The notes below the pieces were generated by a model. That model saw only the letters and a program-made list of their open reading frames with translations, had not been told where the DNA came from and did no database searches. From Methanothrix soehngenii GP6 (GTDB lineage Archaea; Halobacteriota; Methanosarcinia; Methanotrichales; Methanotrichaceae), in NCBI RefSeq assembly GCF_000204415.1, contig NC_015416.1, forward strand, positions 2,944,627 through 3,008,626: DNA of 64,000 nt, in the 5' to 3' direction. Shown here piece after piece: positions 44,793 through 51,451 of this stretch. Within the stretch, counting starts at the first letter, position 1. Every line of letters begins with the position of its first letter. A program made the position numbers and the translations under genes.

Positions 44793-44818
44793 CCTTCGAA
44801 GGGATTTTTCTTTTTTAG
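44793..44818 (+). terminator. Terminator of the unit 2 secreted protein gene
   Basis: AAATTCCTTCGAAGGGATTT forms a stem (AATTCCTT / AAGGGATTT with one mismatch) followed by TTCTTTTTT, just after the stop at 44789. Confidence 0.65.
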
Positions 44819-44851
44819 TATGCCATTAAAGATAAAAAATTTTTAAAGATA

Positions 44852-44882
44852 TGAAATATCCTTTCGATCAAAGGATATTTCA
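44852..44882 (-). terminator. Terminator of the unit 2 peptide cassette
   Basis: TGAAATATCCTTT (44852-44864) pairs perfectly with AAAGGATATTTCA (44870-44882). On the minus strand it is followed by a T-rich tract (TTTAAAAATTTTTT). It lies 34 bases after the peptide stop. Confidence 0.75.
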
Positions 44883-44916
44883 GATCTCTAATCGAATTGG
44901 CTTCGGTAACCCGCTC

Positions 44917-45057
44917 TTAAGACCAATGACACTCAGTGAGCGGCCCATCGCAATCCATTCTAGGATCTGGGCACTCAGTTACACTGCTGCCACACAACAT
45001 CAAATAGTTGTAGTAGGATCCATCCGGATCCCAACATTTGCACGTACAACATGGCAT
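44917..45057 (-). CDS. Small cysteine-rich peptide of unit 2 (46 aa)
   Basis: The gene starts at ATG 45057, shortly after GGAGGTGA, 23 bases downstream of the PatG-type gene. The peptide starts MPCCTCKCWDPDGSYYNY and has eight cysteines (positions 3, 4, 6, 8, 22, 29, 36, 43). It has the same length as the unit 1 peptide and shares the early cysteine cluster, the PDG motif at the same place and the following aromatic pair, but the rest differs. The gene next to it is nearly the same as in unit 1, so the peptide alone has diverged. Confidence 0.75.
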   Translation of the reverse strand: MPCCTCKCWDPDGSYYNYLMLCGSSVTECPDPRMDCDGPLTECHWS

Positions 45058-45080
45058 GTTTCTCACCTCCGTTTATTTAT

Positions 45081-45983
45081 TCACCTGTCGTAGTATGGCG
45101 CCATCTTGGTGACAATGAAGGGGAACTCTTCGGTTAAGTCCACCCTAACGAAATATTTCTCTACTGCACCAGTCTCTTTGTTAGTGAATGATTGGATTAC
45201 AGATACGATCTTGCGGTTATCGCTCAACCTTGAGAAGATAGCGTTCACTGATGTCAGCAAAAAGTTGCGCTCTAGCTCTTCTGCTGCTTTGACGTAGATC
45301 GCTGGATAGCGTACAGATAGATAATTCAGTGCCCGATGTTTATCTGTAGATCCTATGTTGTCTGCCAATTGCATCATTCTTAGGAATGTCTCTCTTGCGA
45401 TTGCTTTGAATTTCTCATCGGTGACCGATTCGGAACGAATAGACTTGATAAAGTCATTATATTCAAGGGAATAGAGATGATCAACAAGCACCATGGGCAC
45501 TTCTAGCCCGCACATCTCTGGAGGAGCTACTGGGCCTTTACGACCTACTACCACCTGTCTATCCAGGGGGCATGCAGATGGTCGGATGGCTTCCAATAAG
45601 ATATCGAGATCCTCAGGGCCGGTTGGTAACAAAATATAAATTGGCACTCCTTCCTTGGTGAGAACCCAGGATAGCTTGCGAGCTAGATACCTGTTTTCGG
45701 GCTGTGACAGAACAGAGTGGAAGGCCTGCTGATGCTCAAAATTAGTGGACTTCGATCTTTCAATGATCTGAACGAACTCTTTTTCTATCGATCGATTGGG
45801 GAAACGAGCTTCAACCTGGCCCAGAACATAGACAAATGGGAGAGATTTCAAACCGCAAGTTCCCTTATTTTCGCTCTTTTCATTTCCACTGGTCTTTGAG
45901 CCCTCTGGAGAGGATTTCGCCGAACAGGCTGAGCATTTCTTTTGTGGCTGTGCTGATGACGATTCTTGGACTGATTGATCCAT
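45081..45983 (-). CDS. Standalone PatG C-terminal-domain protein, unit 2
   Basis: The protein differs from the unit 1 copy at only about a dozen of 300 positions, mostly in residues 60-130 (for example GQVEARFP, SKSTNFEHQ, LSWVLTKEGV). Its C-terminal 170 residues are the same as those of unit 1. The start at 45983 follows the same reasoning (GGAG nine bases before). The near identity beside an unlike peptide gene means recent duplication or gene conversion of the enzyme gene, with faster change or exchange of the peptide. Confidence 0.75.
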   Translation of the reverse strand: MDQSVQESSSAQPQKKCSACSAKSSPEGSKTSGNEKSENKGTCGLKSLPFVYVLGQVEARFPNRSIEKEFVQIIERSKSTNFEHQQAFHSVLSQPENRYLARKLSWVLTKEGVPIYILLPTGPEDLDILLEAIRPSACPLDRQVVVGRKGPVAPPEMCGLEVPMVLVDHLYSLEYNDFIKSIRSESVTDEKFKAIARETFLRMMQLADNIGSTDKHRALNYLSVRYPAIYVKAAEELERNFLLTSVNAIFSRLSDNRKIVSVIQSFTNKETGAVEKYFVRVDLTEEFPFIVTKMAPYYDR

Positions 45984-46054
45984 ATATTTCATCTCCGTAT
46001 TGTGATTCTTGCAGCCAAGAGGAGACTGCTATTCACGATTTTTGCTCCATTCGG

Positions 46055-46181
46055 TTTAGTCGGGGTTTTACCCCGCCAAACACTAAGTAGACTTGATAGA
46101 TTAAATATTTGCCGATTTTGTTCACAAATAATAAACTATTTTGCTCATATTTGATGAATAATTTGTTCACATTTAGTGAAC
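46055..46181 (-). promoter_or_regulatory. Promoter, operator and 5' element of unit 2 cassette
   Basis: It is nearly the same as in unit 1: GTTCAC-N5-GTGAAC at 46165-46181, TATA (TAAATATTT) at 46102-46110, and the GGCGGGG...CCCCGAC element at 46055-46080. Confidence 0.65.
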
Positions 46182-46224
46182 GATCTCCGAAAAACCGCTA
46201 TCCGAAAGCTTTAATCGTAGGTTA

Positions 46225-46773
46225 TCATCTGTAGTTCATTGCCTGTATCCCGAAGAGCTGCGCATACTCTCCCTTCAAAGCCATCAGCTCCTCATGAGTG
46301 CCCTTCTCTGCGATATGTCCATCATTCAGAAGATATATGCAATCCGCCATCCTGACGGTGGACAACCTGTGGCCTATGACGATGGCCGTTTTTCCTTTTG
46401 CAAGCTCCCTGAACTTGGCGAACACCTCCGCCTCGGCTTTGGGATCGAGGGAGCTGGTGGGCTCGTCCATAATTATAATCTGGGAATCCCGGATGAACGC
46501 CCTGGCCAAAGCCACCTTCTGCCACTCTCCTATGCTCAGATCCGTGCCGTTATCGAACCATTTTCCTAAGGTAGTCTCGTAACCAGCCTCAAGCCGCTTT
46601 AGAATCCTATCCACGCCAGAATCCCTCGCGGCCTTGGCTACCTTGCCCATGTCCAGAGGCCGATCGGCACTGCCCAGCCATATGTTCTCGGCCAGGCTGA
46701 GATTATACTGAGCATAATACTGGAAGAGCACGCTTTTCTCGCATCTGAGATCTGAAAACCTCATGCTCTGCAA
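46225..46773 (-). pseudogene. 3' fragment of the ABC exporter gene, copy 2
   Basis: An open frame of 182 codons covers the exporter C-terminus (MRFSDLRCEKSVLFQYYAQY, AENIWLGSADRPLDMGKVAK, then signature LSIGEWQ, Walker B and H-loop). Membrane domain and Walker A are missing. Unlike copy 1 its frame is unbroken. It is closer to the full gene than copy 1 in several places (SGVDRILKRLE). If translated, it would be a non-functional ATPase half-domain. Confidence 0.75.
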
Positions 46774-46884
46774 AATGAACTGTCAGGTCTGCGGATTATA
46801 CATGCTCATAGGGACTGGATATTGATCCTCTGCGACAAGACGACCAGATCATATCCATTGATGCAACTACGTTATCCTCGCGTG

Positions 46885-47356
46885 TGCATTCTTCAGGTCC
46901 TTGAGGGGTGTGGAGGGAGGTGCGGCAGGGGAACTCCGGGGAGGCCTTGGCGGTCGGCAAAATTTTGTGCAAATCGTAAATTCTTTTTACAGAAGGAGGA
47001 TAAATAGACGTTAATTTCTCAATCGGGCAGTTAATTGAAGTCTGATTTAGTCCAGGTTTTACATCGCGATATGCGAGGTTTTATATGAAAATGTAAAAAC
47101 TTCCAAAGAGTACCGATCTTCTAATGGTGCTATCAGCCCTTGCCTAACCGCAGTTAATCATAATCTGTGATATATATGGCATTTTAGGCAGAACTCAGGC
47201 GTAATATTGGTATGATTTATATACGTTGAGCATAACAACGTCAAATGCCGTGATATATATCGGCAGAGTGGGGTGCGGGGCAGTGAGAGCTTTGCACTTG
47301 GGGTAATTGATTTTTCAGTCGCCCTGCGGGTGTGTACTGAAAACGGAGGCATTTAA
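46885..47356 (+). promoter_or_regulatory. Upstream module L, copy 4
   Basis: TTCAGGTCCTTGAGGGGTGT, CAAATCGTAAATTCTTTTTA, GGGCAGTTAATTGAAGTCTG and TTACATCGCGATATGCG match the other copies. The TATA box TTTATATA is at 47216-47223. The leader contains AACGTCAAATGCCGTGATAT and CGGCAGAG, which can pair (TGCCG/CGGCA) as in copy 1 with a different loop. Confidence 0.6.
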
Positions 47357-48238
47357 ATGAAAGAAAGAATTGGGCGAGTGGGAGCGAGAGGAACTGGCAA
47401 TAAACCGCCGAAATTCGCAGTAAGAGCCAGATTTGCTCTTGTCATGATTGCGCTGGTCATCCTTTGCGTTTCTGCTGTGGCGCAGGAGATGATTGCTGAA
47501 GATTGGTATAAAAAAGGCCAAGAGCTAGAGAGAAAAGGATCTTATGAAGAGGCCGTTAAAGCATATGATAAAGCCATCGAACTGAATCCAAAGGATATAA
47601 TGGTTTGGCTCTCGAAAGGCATTATTTTAAGCGGCTTGGAACAGCATAATGAATCCATAGAAGCTTATGAGACCGCCATTGAAATCGATCCCAAGAGCAT
47701 TCAGGCTTGGGGTACAATGGCAGATGAGTTATATCACTTAGGCAGATACAACGAATCTCTCAATGCATACAATAGAGTTCTTCAAATGGATCCCCATATG
47801 GCTAGAGCTTGGGTAGAGAAGGGCGATATTCTGAATAAAACAGGTAGGCACGAGGAGGCTATCAAGGCCTTCAATAAAGCTCTGGAGATCTATGATAACA
47901 CTATCCAGGAAAACCCCGAGGACATCATAGCTTGGCAGGGAAAAGGCATTACTCTCGAAAAGATGGGCAGATACGAAGAGGCGATAAAATCTTATGATAA
48001 GGTTATTGAGATGTCTTCACCTGATTACGCTCTCGGCGCTTGGACTGCTAAGGGCGATATATTCAAGGCCATAGGCAAGTACGAGGAATCAATTAAGGCC
48101 TACAATAAGGTCATAGAAATAGCTCCAAAAGAAGCTTCTTATGCATGGGAAGGCAAAGGCCTTGCACTGGAGGCTTTAGGTCGAAATTCTGAAGCAAATG
48201 CAGCCTTCTCGGAGGCAAAGATGCTTATGCATCGGTAG
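47357..48238 (+). CDS. Secreted TPR protein (unit 3 cargo)
   Basis: The 293-aa protein starts at ATG 47357 after GGAGG. Basic residues precede a signal core (FALVMIALVILCVSAVA before QEM). About seven TPR units follow (DWYKKGQELERKGSYEEAV, SYAWEGKGLALEALGRNSEA). It lacks the inserted module of the unit 1 TPR protein. It converges on the unit 3 peptide cassette. Confidence 0.85.
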   Translation: MKERIGRVGARGTGNKPPKFAVRARFALVMIALVILCVSAVAQEMIAEDWYKKGQELERKGSYEEAVKAYDKAIELNPKDIMVWLSKGIILSGLEQHNESIEAYETAIEIDPKSIQAWGTMADELYHLGRYNESLNAYNRVLQMDPHMARAWVEKGDILNKTGRHEEAIKAFNKALEIYDNTIQENPEDIIAWQGKGITLEKMGRYEEAIKSYDKVIEMSSPDYALGAWTAKGDIFKAIGKYEESIKAYNKVIEIAPKEASYAWEGKGLALEALGRNSEANAAFSEAKMLMHR

Positions 48239-48380
48239 TGAATCAATTATGGGTTGAAATTTAGATCTGCCGCTGAAGTTCGCTTAACTGGATACCGATC
48301 TTCTCATGATGTCTTCCTCGGAACATATTTATGAGATCGTTAACAACAGGCACATTCTGAAAACCATACCCTATTTCTGG

Positions 48381-48432
48381 ATCACTAACTATGCATCAGA
48401 GCTAATTTTTTTATTTTTCTGATGTTAGTGAT
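48381..48432. terminator. Stem-loop after the unit 3 TPR gene
   Basis: ATCACTAAC (48381-48389) pairs with GTTAGTGAT (48424-48432), and inside it CATCAG pairs with CTGATG, with a T-rich stretch in the loop. It may end transcription of the TPR gene; the 140 bases before it hold no gene. Confidence 0.5.
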
Positions 48433-48475
48433 GAACGATTGCTGAAATTATTAGCAGAGATAGTCAAAAAATGAT

Positions 48476-48498
48476 GAAAGGAGGATTTCCCTCCTTTC
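48476..48498 (-). terminator. Terminator of the unit 3 peptide cassette
   Basis: GAAAGGAGG (48476-48484) pairs with CCTCCTTTC (48490-48498), and on the minus strand ATCATTTTTTGAC follows. It begins four bases after the peptide stop, a textbook intrinsic terminator. Confidence 0.85.
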
Positions 48499-48501
48499 GA
48501 T

Positions 48502-48669
48502 TTAGATACATCCTTCCTGGCGGACGCTAGGCCAGGAAGGTAAGGTGCACGGCACACCATAGGAGTATGCGTGCGTTCTAGCATACCAACAGGCTTCACC
48601 TGTTGTGCTAAATCCATTTCCATAGCCTTCGCAACTGCCTTCGGCTAGGCGACACCAGCAATTTGCCAT
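48502..48669 (-). CDS. Small cysteine-rich peptide of unit 3 (55 aa)
   Basis: The gene starts at ATG 48669 after GGAGGTGA, 25 bases downstream of the PatG-type gene. The peptide starts MANCWCRLAEGSCEGYGN and has six cysteines (4, 6, 13, 27, 41, 54), with many G, S, Y and W residues. Compared with the other two peptides it keeps only the M-x-x-C start and small size; it is nine residues longer and lacks PDG. The PatG-type gene beside it is also the most diverged of the three, which hints that enzyme and peptide change together. Confidence 0.75.
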   Translation of the reverse strand: MANCWCRLAEGSCEGYGNGFSTTGEACWYARTHAYSYGVPCTLPSWPSVRQEGCI

Positions 48670-48694
48670 TCCTTTTTCACCTCCGTTTATTTAT

Positions 48695-49597
48695 TCACCT
48701 GTCGTAGTATGGCGCCATCTTGGTGACAATGAATGGAAACTCCTCAGTCACGTCCACTCTAACGAAATATTTCTCCATGATACCAGTCTCTCTGTTAGTG
48801 AAAGAGAATACCACTGATATTATCTTGCGACTATCGCTTAATCTGGAGGGAATGGCTTCTGCCGAAGTTAGTGAAAAGCTATTTTCAAGCTTTTCTGCAG
48901 CCGTAGAATATATGGCGAGATAGCGTACAGCTAGGTAGTTGAGTGCCCGATGTTTTTCTGTGGATCCAGTGTTATCTGCTATCTGCATCATCCTTCGGAA
49001 CAGTTCTAACGCAGCAGCTTTGAATTTCTCATCGGCGACCAGTTCTGGATGGATAGACTTCATGAAGTTGTTGTATTCAAGGGAATAGAGATGATCAACA
49101 AGTACCATGGGCACTTCTTGCCCGCACATCTCTGGAGGAGCTACCGGGCCTTTACGACCTACTACCACCTGTCTATCCAGGGAGCATGCAGATGGTCGGA
49201 TGGCATCCAATAAGATATCGAGATCTTCAGGGCCTGTGGGTAGCAGAATGTAAATCGGCACTCCTTCCTTGGTGAGAATCCAGGAAAGCTTTCGTGCTAG
49301 ATACCTGTTTTCGGGCTGCGACAGAACAGAGTAGAAGGCCTGCTGATGCTCAAAATTAGCAGACTTCGATCTTTCGAGGATCTGAACGTACTCTTTTTCT
49401 ATCGATCGATTAGGGAAACGAGCTTCAATCTGTCCCAGAACATAGACATATGGGAGGGATTTCAAACCGCAAGTTCCCTTATTTTCGCTCTTTTCATTTC
49501 CACTGGTCTTTGAGCCCTCTGGAGAGGATTTCGCCGAACAGGCTGAGCATTTCTTTTGTGGCTGTGCTGATGACGATTCTTGGACTGATTGATCCAT
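48695..49597 (-). CDS. Standalone PatG C-terminal-domain protein, unit 3
   Basis: The N-terminal 165 residues are almost the same as in units 1 and 2, but residues about 170-290 differ at many places (NNFMKSIHPELVADEKFKAA, SLTSAEAIPSRLSDSRKI), while the terminal EEFPFIVTKMAPYYDR is kept. The start is 49597, with GGAG nine bases before. The change is concentrated in the half that could contact a substrate, next to the most different peptide. Family assignment is as for unit 1: a PatG C-terminal-like domain without protease. Confidence 0.75.
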   Translation of the reverse strand: MDQSVQESSSAQPQKKCSACSAKSSPEGSKTSGNEKSENKGTCGLKSLPYVYVLGQIEARFPNRSIEKEYVQILERSKSANFEHQQAFYSVLSQPENRYLARKLSWILTKEGVPIYILLPTGPEDLDILLDAIRPSACSLDRQVVVGRKGPVAPPEMCGQEVPMVLVDHLYSLEYNNFMKSIHPELVADEKFKAAALELFRRMMQIADNTGSTEKHRALNYLAVRYLAIYSTAAEKLENSFSLTSAEAIPSRLSDSRKIISVVFSFTNRETGIMEKYFVRVDVTEEFPFIVTKMAPYYDR

Positions 49598-49668
49598 ATA
49601 TTTCATCTCCCTATTGTGATTCTTGCAGCCAAGAGGAGACTGCTATTCACGATTTTTGCTCCATTCGG

Positions 49669-49795
49669 TTTAGTCGGGGTTTTACCCCGCCAAACACTAA
49701 GTAGACTTGATAGATTAAATATTTGCCGATTTTGTTCACAAATAATAAACTATTTTGCTCATATTTGATGAATAATTTGTTCACATTTAGTGAAC
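49669..49795 (-). promoter_or_regulatory. Promoter, operator and 5' element of unit 3 cassette
   Basis: It matches units 1 and 2: GTTCAC-N5-GTGAAC at 49779-49795, TATA (TAAATATTT) at 49716-49724 and the GGCGGGG...CCCCGAC element at 49669-49694. Confidence 0.65.
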
Positions 49796-49838
49796 GATCT
49801 CCGAAAAACCGCTATCCGAAAGCTTTAATCGTAGGTTA

Positions 49839-49949
49839 TCATCTGTAGTTCATTGCCTGTATCCCGAAGAGCTGCGCATACTCTCCCTTCAAAGCCATCA
49901 GCTCCTCATGAGTCCCCTTCTCAGAGATGTGCCCATCATTCAGAAGACA
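49839..49949 (-). pseudogene. 3' fragment of the ABC exporter gene, copy 3 (shortest)
   Basis: Only the last 37 or so codons remain (KGTHEELMALKGEYAQLFGI, QAMNYR). The homology stops abruptly near 49949, where a TPR relic begins on the other strand. This marks one edge of the repeated-unit region. Confidence 0.75.
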
Positions 49950-49950
49950 C

Positions 49951-50043
49951 TGGCTGGACAGAGGCGGCGCTCTCAATGAAATCGATCGCAGAGAAGGGGC
50001 CAATGCTTTCTTCGCCAAAGCTTTCGGCAGAGTTATGCTGTAA
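49951..50043 (+). pseudogene. TPR gene 3' remnant, second copy
   Basis: The frame reads WLDRGGALNEIDRREGANAF and FAKAFGRVML before TAA 50041-50043. It matches the remnant at 39624-39728 in both coding and following bases (TTAAATTTCTTATT...GATAAATGATGATACA). The two remnants bracket the triplicated region. Confidence 0.6.
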
Positions 50044-50164
50044 GCTTATTAAATTTCTTATTGAGATAAATGATGATACATAATATCGAAAGGTTCATAT
50101 ATTGTCATAACTCTATGAAAAATAGAGCCAGGGAAAGCGGCGTTTAACAATTTGGTGGGATGTA

Positions 50165-50284
50165 ATGATTGAGAAGACAGAGCTGGCACACATTCTAATT
50201 TTAGAGGAACCAAACGCTGTTGTCAAGGGAAAGACGGAATCCAACGTCTGCGGCATTTTTATTGGGCGCATATCAAGGGGATGA
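50165..50284 (+). CDS. Possible 39-aa protein upstream of the helix-turn-helix gene
   Basis: The frame starts at ATG 50165 after GGTGGGATGTA and reads MIEKTELAHILILEEPNAVV, ending in GRISRG. Its stop TGA overlaps the next ATG (ATGA at 50281-50284), typical of translational coupling. A TATA-like TTCATATATT lies near 50,091. It could be a leader peptide for the next gene. No family is recognised. Confidence 0.35.
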   Translation: MIEKTELAHILILEEPNAVVKGKTESNVCGIFIGRISRG

Positions 50285-50820
50285 GCACAATGGCTTTATC
50301 GCCTGCTGAGGAGCAATACTCCGAAATATGCATAAATCCCATTGCTCTTCAAAAGAGACTGATTCAGGAGCTTCTTAATCTTAGAGAAGAGAGACAGCAG
50401 TTACTGGCAAAGCTAAGAGACCTGAGCAGCACTCCGGAACCCGATCGGGATCTTGTTGCTTCTGTTAACGGCGCACTAGATCTTAAGGGGGATATTTCCA
50501 AGCAAGCCGGTGTGCCGTTTGAGGTCTCTGCGAAGATGCTCGAAATGGACCTGACCATTCAGATCCTGGAGCAAAGAATTAGCGCCATGGAGGAGAAGAA
50601 GAGGACTTCTCATGGCAGAGCGACGGCACACAGGATCAAGAGGCTTGAGGAGCTTTTAAAGGATTACGGGGGATCGCAGGCCTTCAAGCAGCTTCAGAGC
50701 GATCTGGGGCTTAGCCCCTCCCAGTTCACGCGTCTGGTGAAGTGCCTTGATAAGCGATGCTTTGAGATCCAGAGATGTCCAGGCGCGCAGAGAGGGGAGA
50801 AAATGCTGATACTCAAGTGA
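50281..50820 (+). CDS. Coiled-coil and helix-turn-helix protein, copy 2
   Basis: The 179-aa protein starts at ATG 50281 after AAGGGG. Residues 20-45 form a coiled coil (IQELLNLREERQQLLAKLRD), with a second one near 80-105 (MDLTIQILEQRISAMEEKKR). The C-terminal domain (RLEELLKDYGGSQAFKQLQS, LSPSQFTRLVKCLDKRCFEI) matches the protein at 38365 closely. A helix-turn-helix role is likely from the length and spacing of the helices, but the family is not known to me. It lies between the cassette region and RiPP locus B. Confidence 0.6.
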   Translation: MSTMALSPAEEQYSEICINPIALQKRLIQELLNLREERQQLLAKLRDLSSTPEPDRDLVASVNGALDLKGDISKQAGVPFEVSAKMLEMDLTIQILEQRISAMEEKKRTSHGRATAHRIKRLEELLKDYGGSQAFKQLQSDLGLSPSQFTRLVKCLDKRCFEIQRCPGAQRGEKMLILK

Positions 50821-51141
50821 TGGGGTAAAGGCTTTCTAACACCTATTGAGTTTTGACGTGAAATGTGAATATTTAAGGAGAAAGAAGGCTTAATAATCAC
50901 TTATATTACCTTTAATGCTTTATTAATATTTGGATTCGGATGAGATTTTACTTAAGATTTATATTTCATATTTGAACTGCAAAATCGATAATAATCTACT
51001 GGATTTTGGCTCTAAAATTGCTTTTATTTAAATAGATCGCTTTTACTTTTTATGCAAAAACTAAAATTTATATAGGAGTGCGACAATTGGATAGTTTGGC
51101 GGGGTCAAATCCCCGACTAAAAAGAACGGAGTATGGAAGAA
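50821..51141 (+). promoter_or_regulatory. Promoter and 5' element of precursor B
   Basis: The region is AT-rich with no gene. The TATA box TTTATATA (51067-51074) predicts a start near 51093-51100, just where the element GTTTGGCGGGGTCAAATCCC and CGACTAAA (51094-51121) begins. GGGG (51101-51104) and CCCC (51111-51114) can pair. This is the same element as at the four minus-strand loci, in the same place relative to the TATA box. The GTTCAC...GTGAAC operator of the other loci is not seen here. Confidence 0.65.
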
Positions 51142-51276
51142 ATGGAAGTATTTGAAGGAGAAACAGTAGCTGGAACAGGAGAAAATGCCCCAGCACCCTG
51201 CTGTCTCTCATGTGGTTGCAGTGGTAGCCTTGGATACAACCAGATGAACGCTCAATGGAATGCTGGTAACTGGTAG
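51142..51276 (+). CDS. Cysteine-cluster precursor peptide of locus B (44 aa)
   Basis: The start is taken as ATG 51142, ten bases after GGAG (51128-51131); the ATG at 51133 touches that site. The peptide starts MEVFEGETVAGTGENAPAP, then CCLSCGCSG (Cys20, 21, 24, 26), then YNQMNAQWNAGNW. It matches the locus A peptide in MEVF-K/E-GE, in PA before the first cysteine, in four clustered cysteines and in a tryptophan-containing end. Different cysteine spacing within a shared plan is typical of RiPP cores. Two radical SAM genes and an exporter follow. Confidence 0.8.
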   Translation: MEVFEGETVAGTGENAPAPCCLSCGCSGSLGYNQMNAQWNAGNW

Positions 51277-51288
51277 GCACCCTGGAGC

Positions 51289-51345
51289 AATATAAGGAGG
51301 ACGGTATCTGTAACGATCGTTACAGATATTCCTTCCTTATATTTA
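51289..51345 (+). promoter_or_regulatory. Long hairpin between precursor and radical SAM genes, locus B
   Basis: The 24-base perfect palindrome TATCTGTAACGA/TCGTTACAGATA (51305-51328) is flanked by outer arms AATATAAGGA (51289-51298) and TCCTTATATT (51335-51344), giving a stem of over 50 bases with small bulges, followed by T-rich DNA. It begins 13 bases after the precursor stop. A partial terminator would favour precursor over enzyme expression; a protein-binding palindrome is also possible. Confidence 0.7.
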
Positions 51346-51451
51346 ACCAAATTAACGAAGTTGTGGTTCGCTATTGTACAAGTGCGAATGAATACGGATC
51401 CCCTGAAATGGGCTTCAAACATCGAAGTTATGAGATGGATGGTGAAGAAAC

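Noticed and set aside
46225..46773. The 182-codon ABC ATPase frame as a real gene
   Set aside because: It lacks the membrane domain and Walker A and matches only the 3' end of the full exporter; treated as a duplicated fragment.
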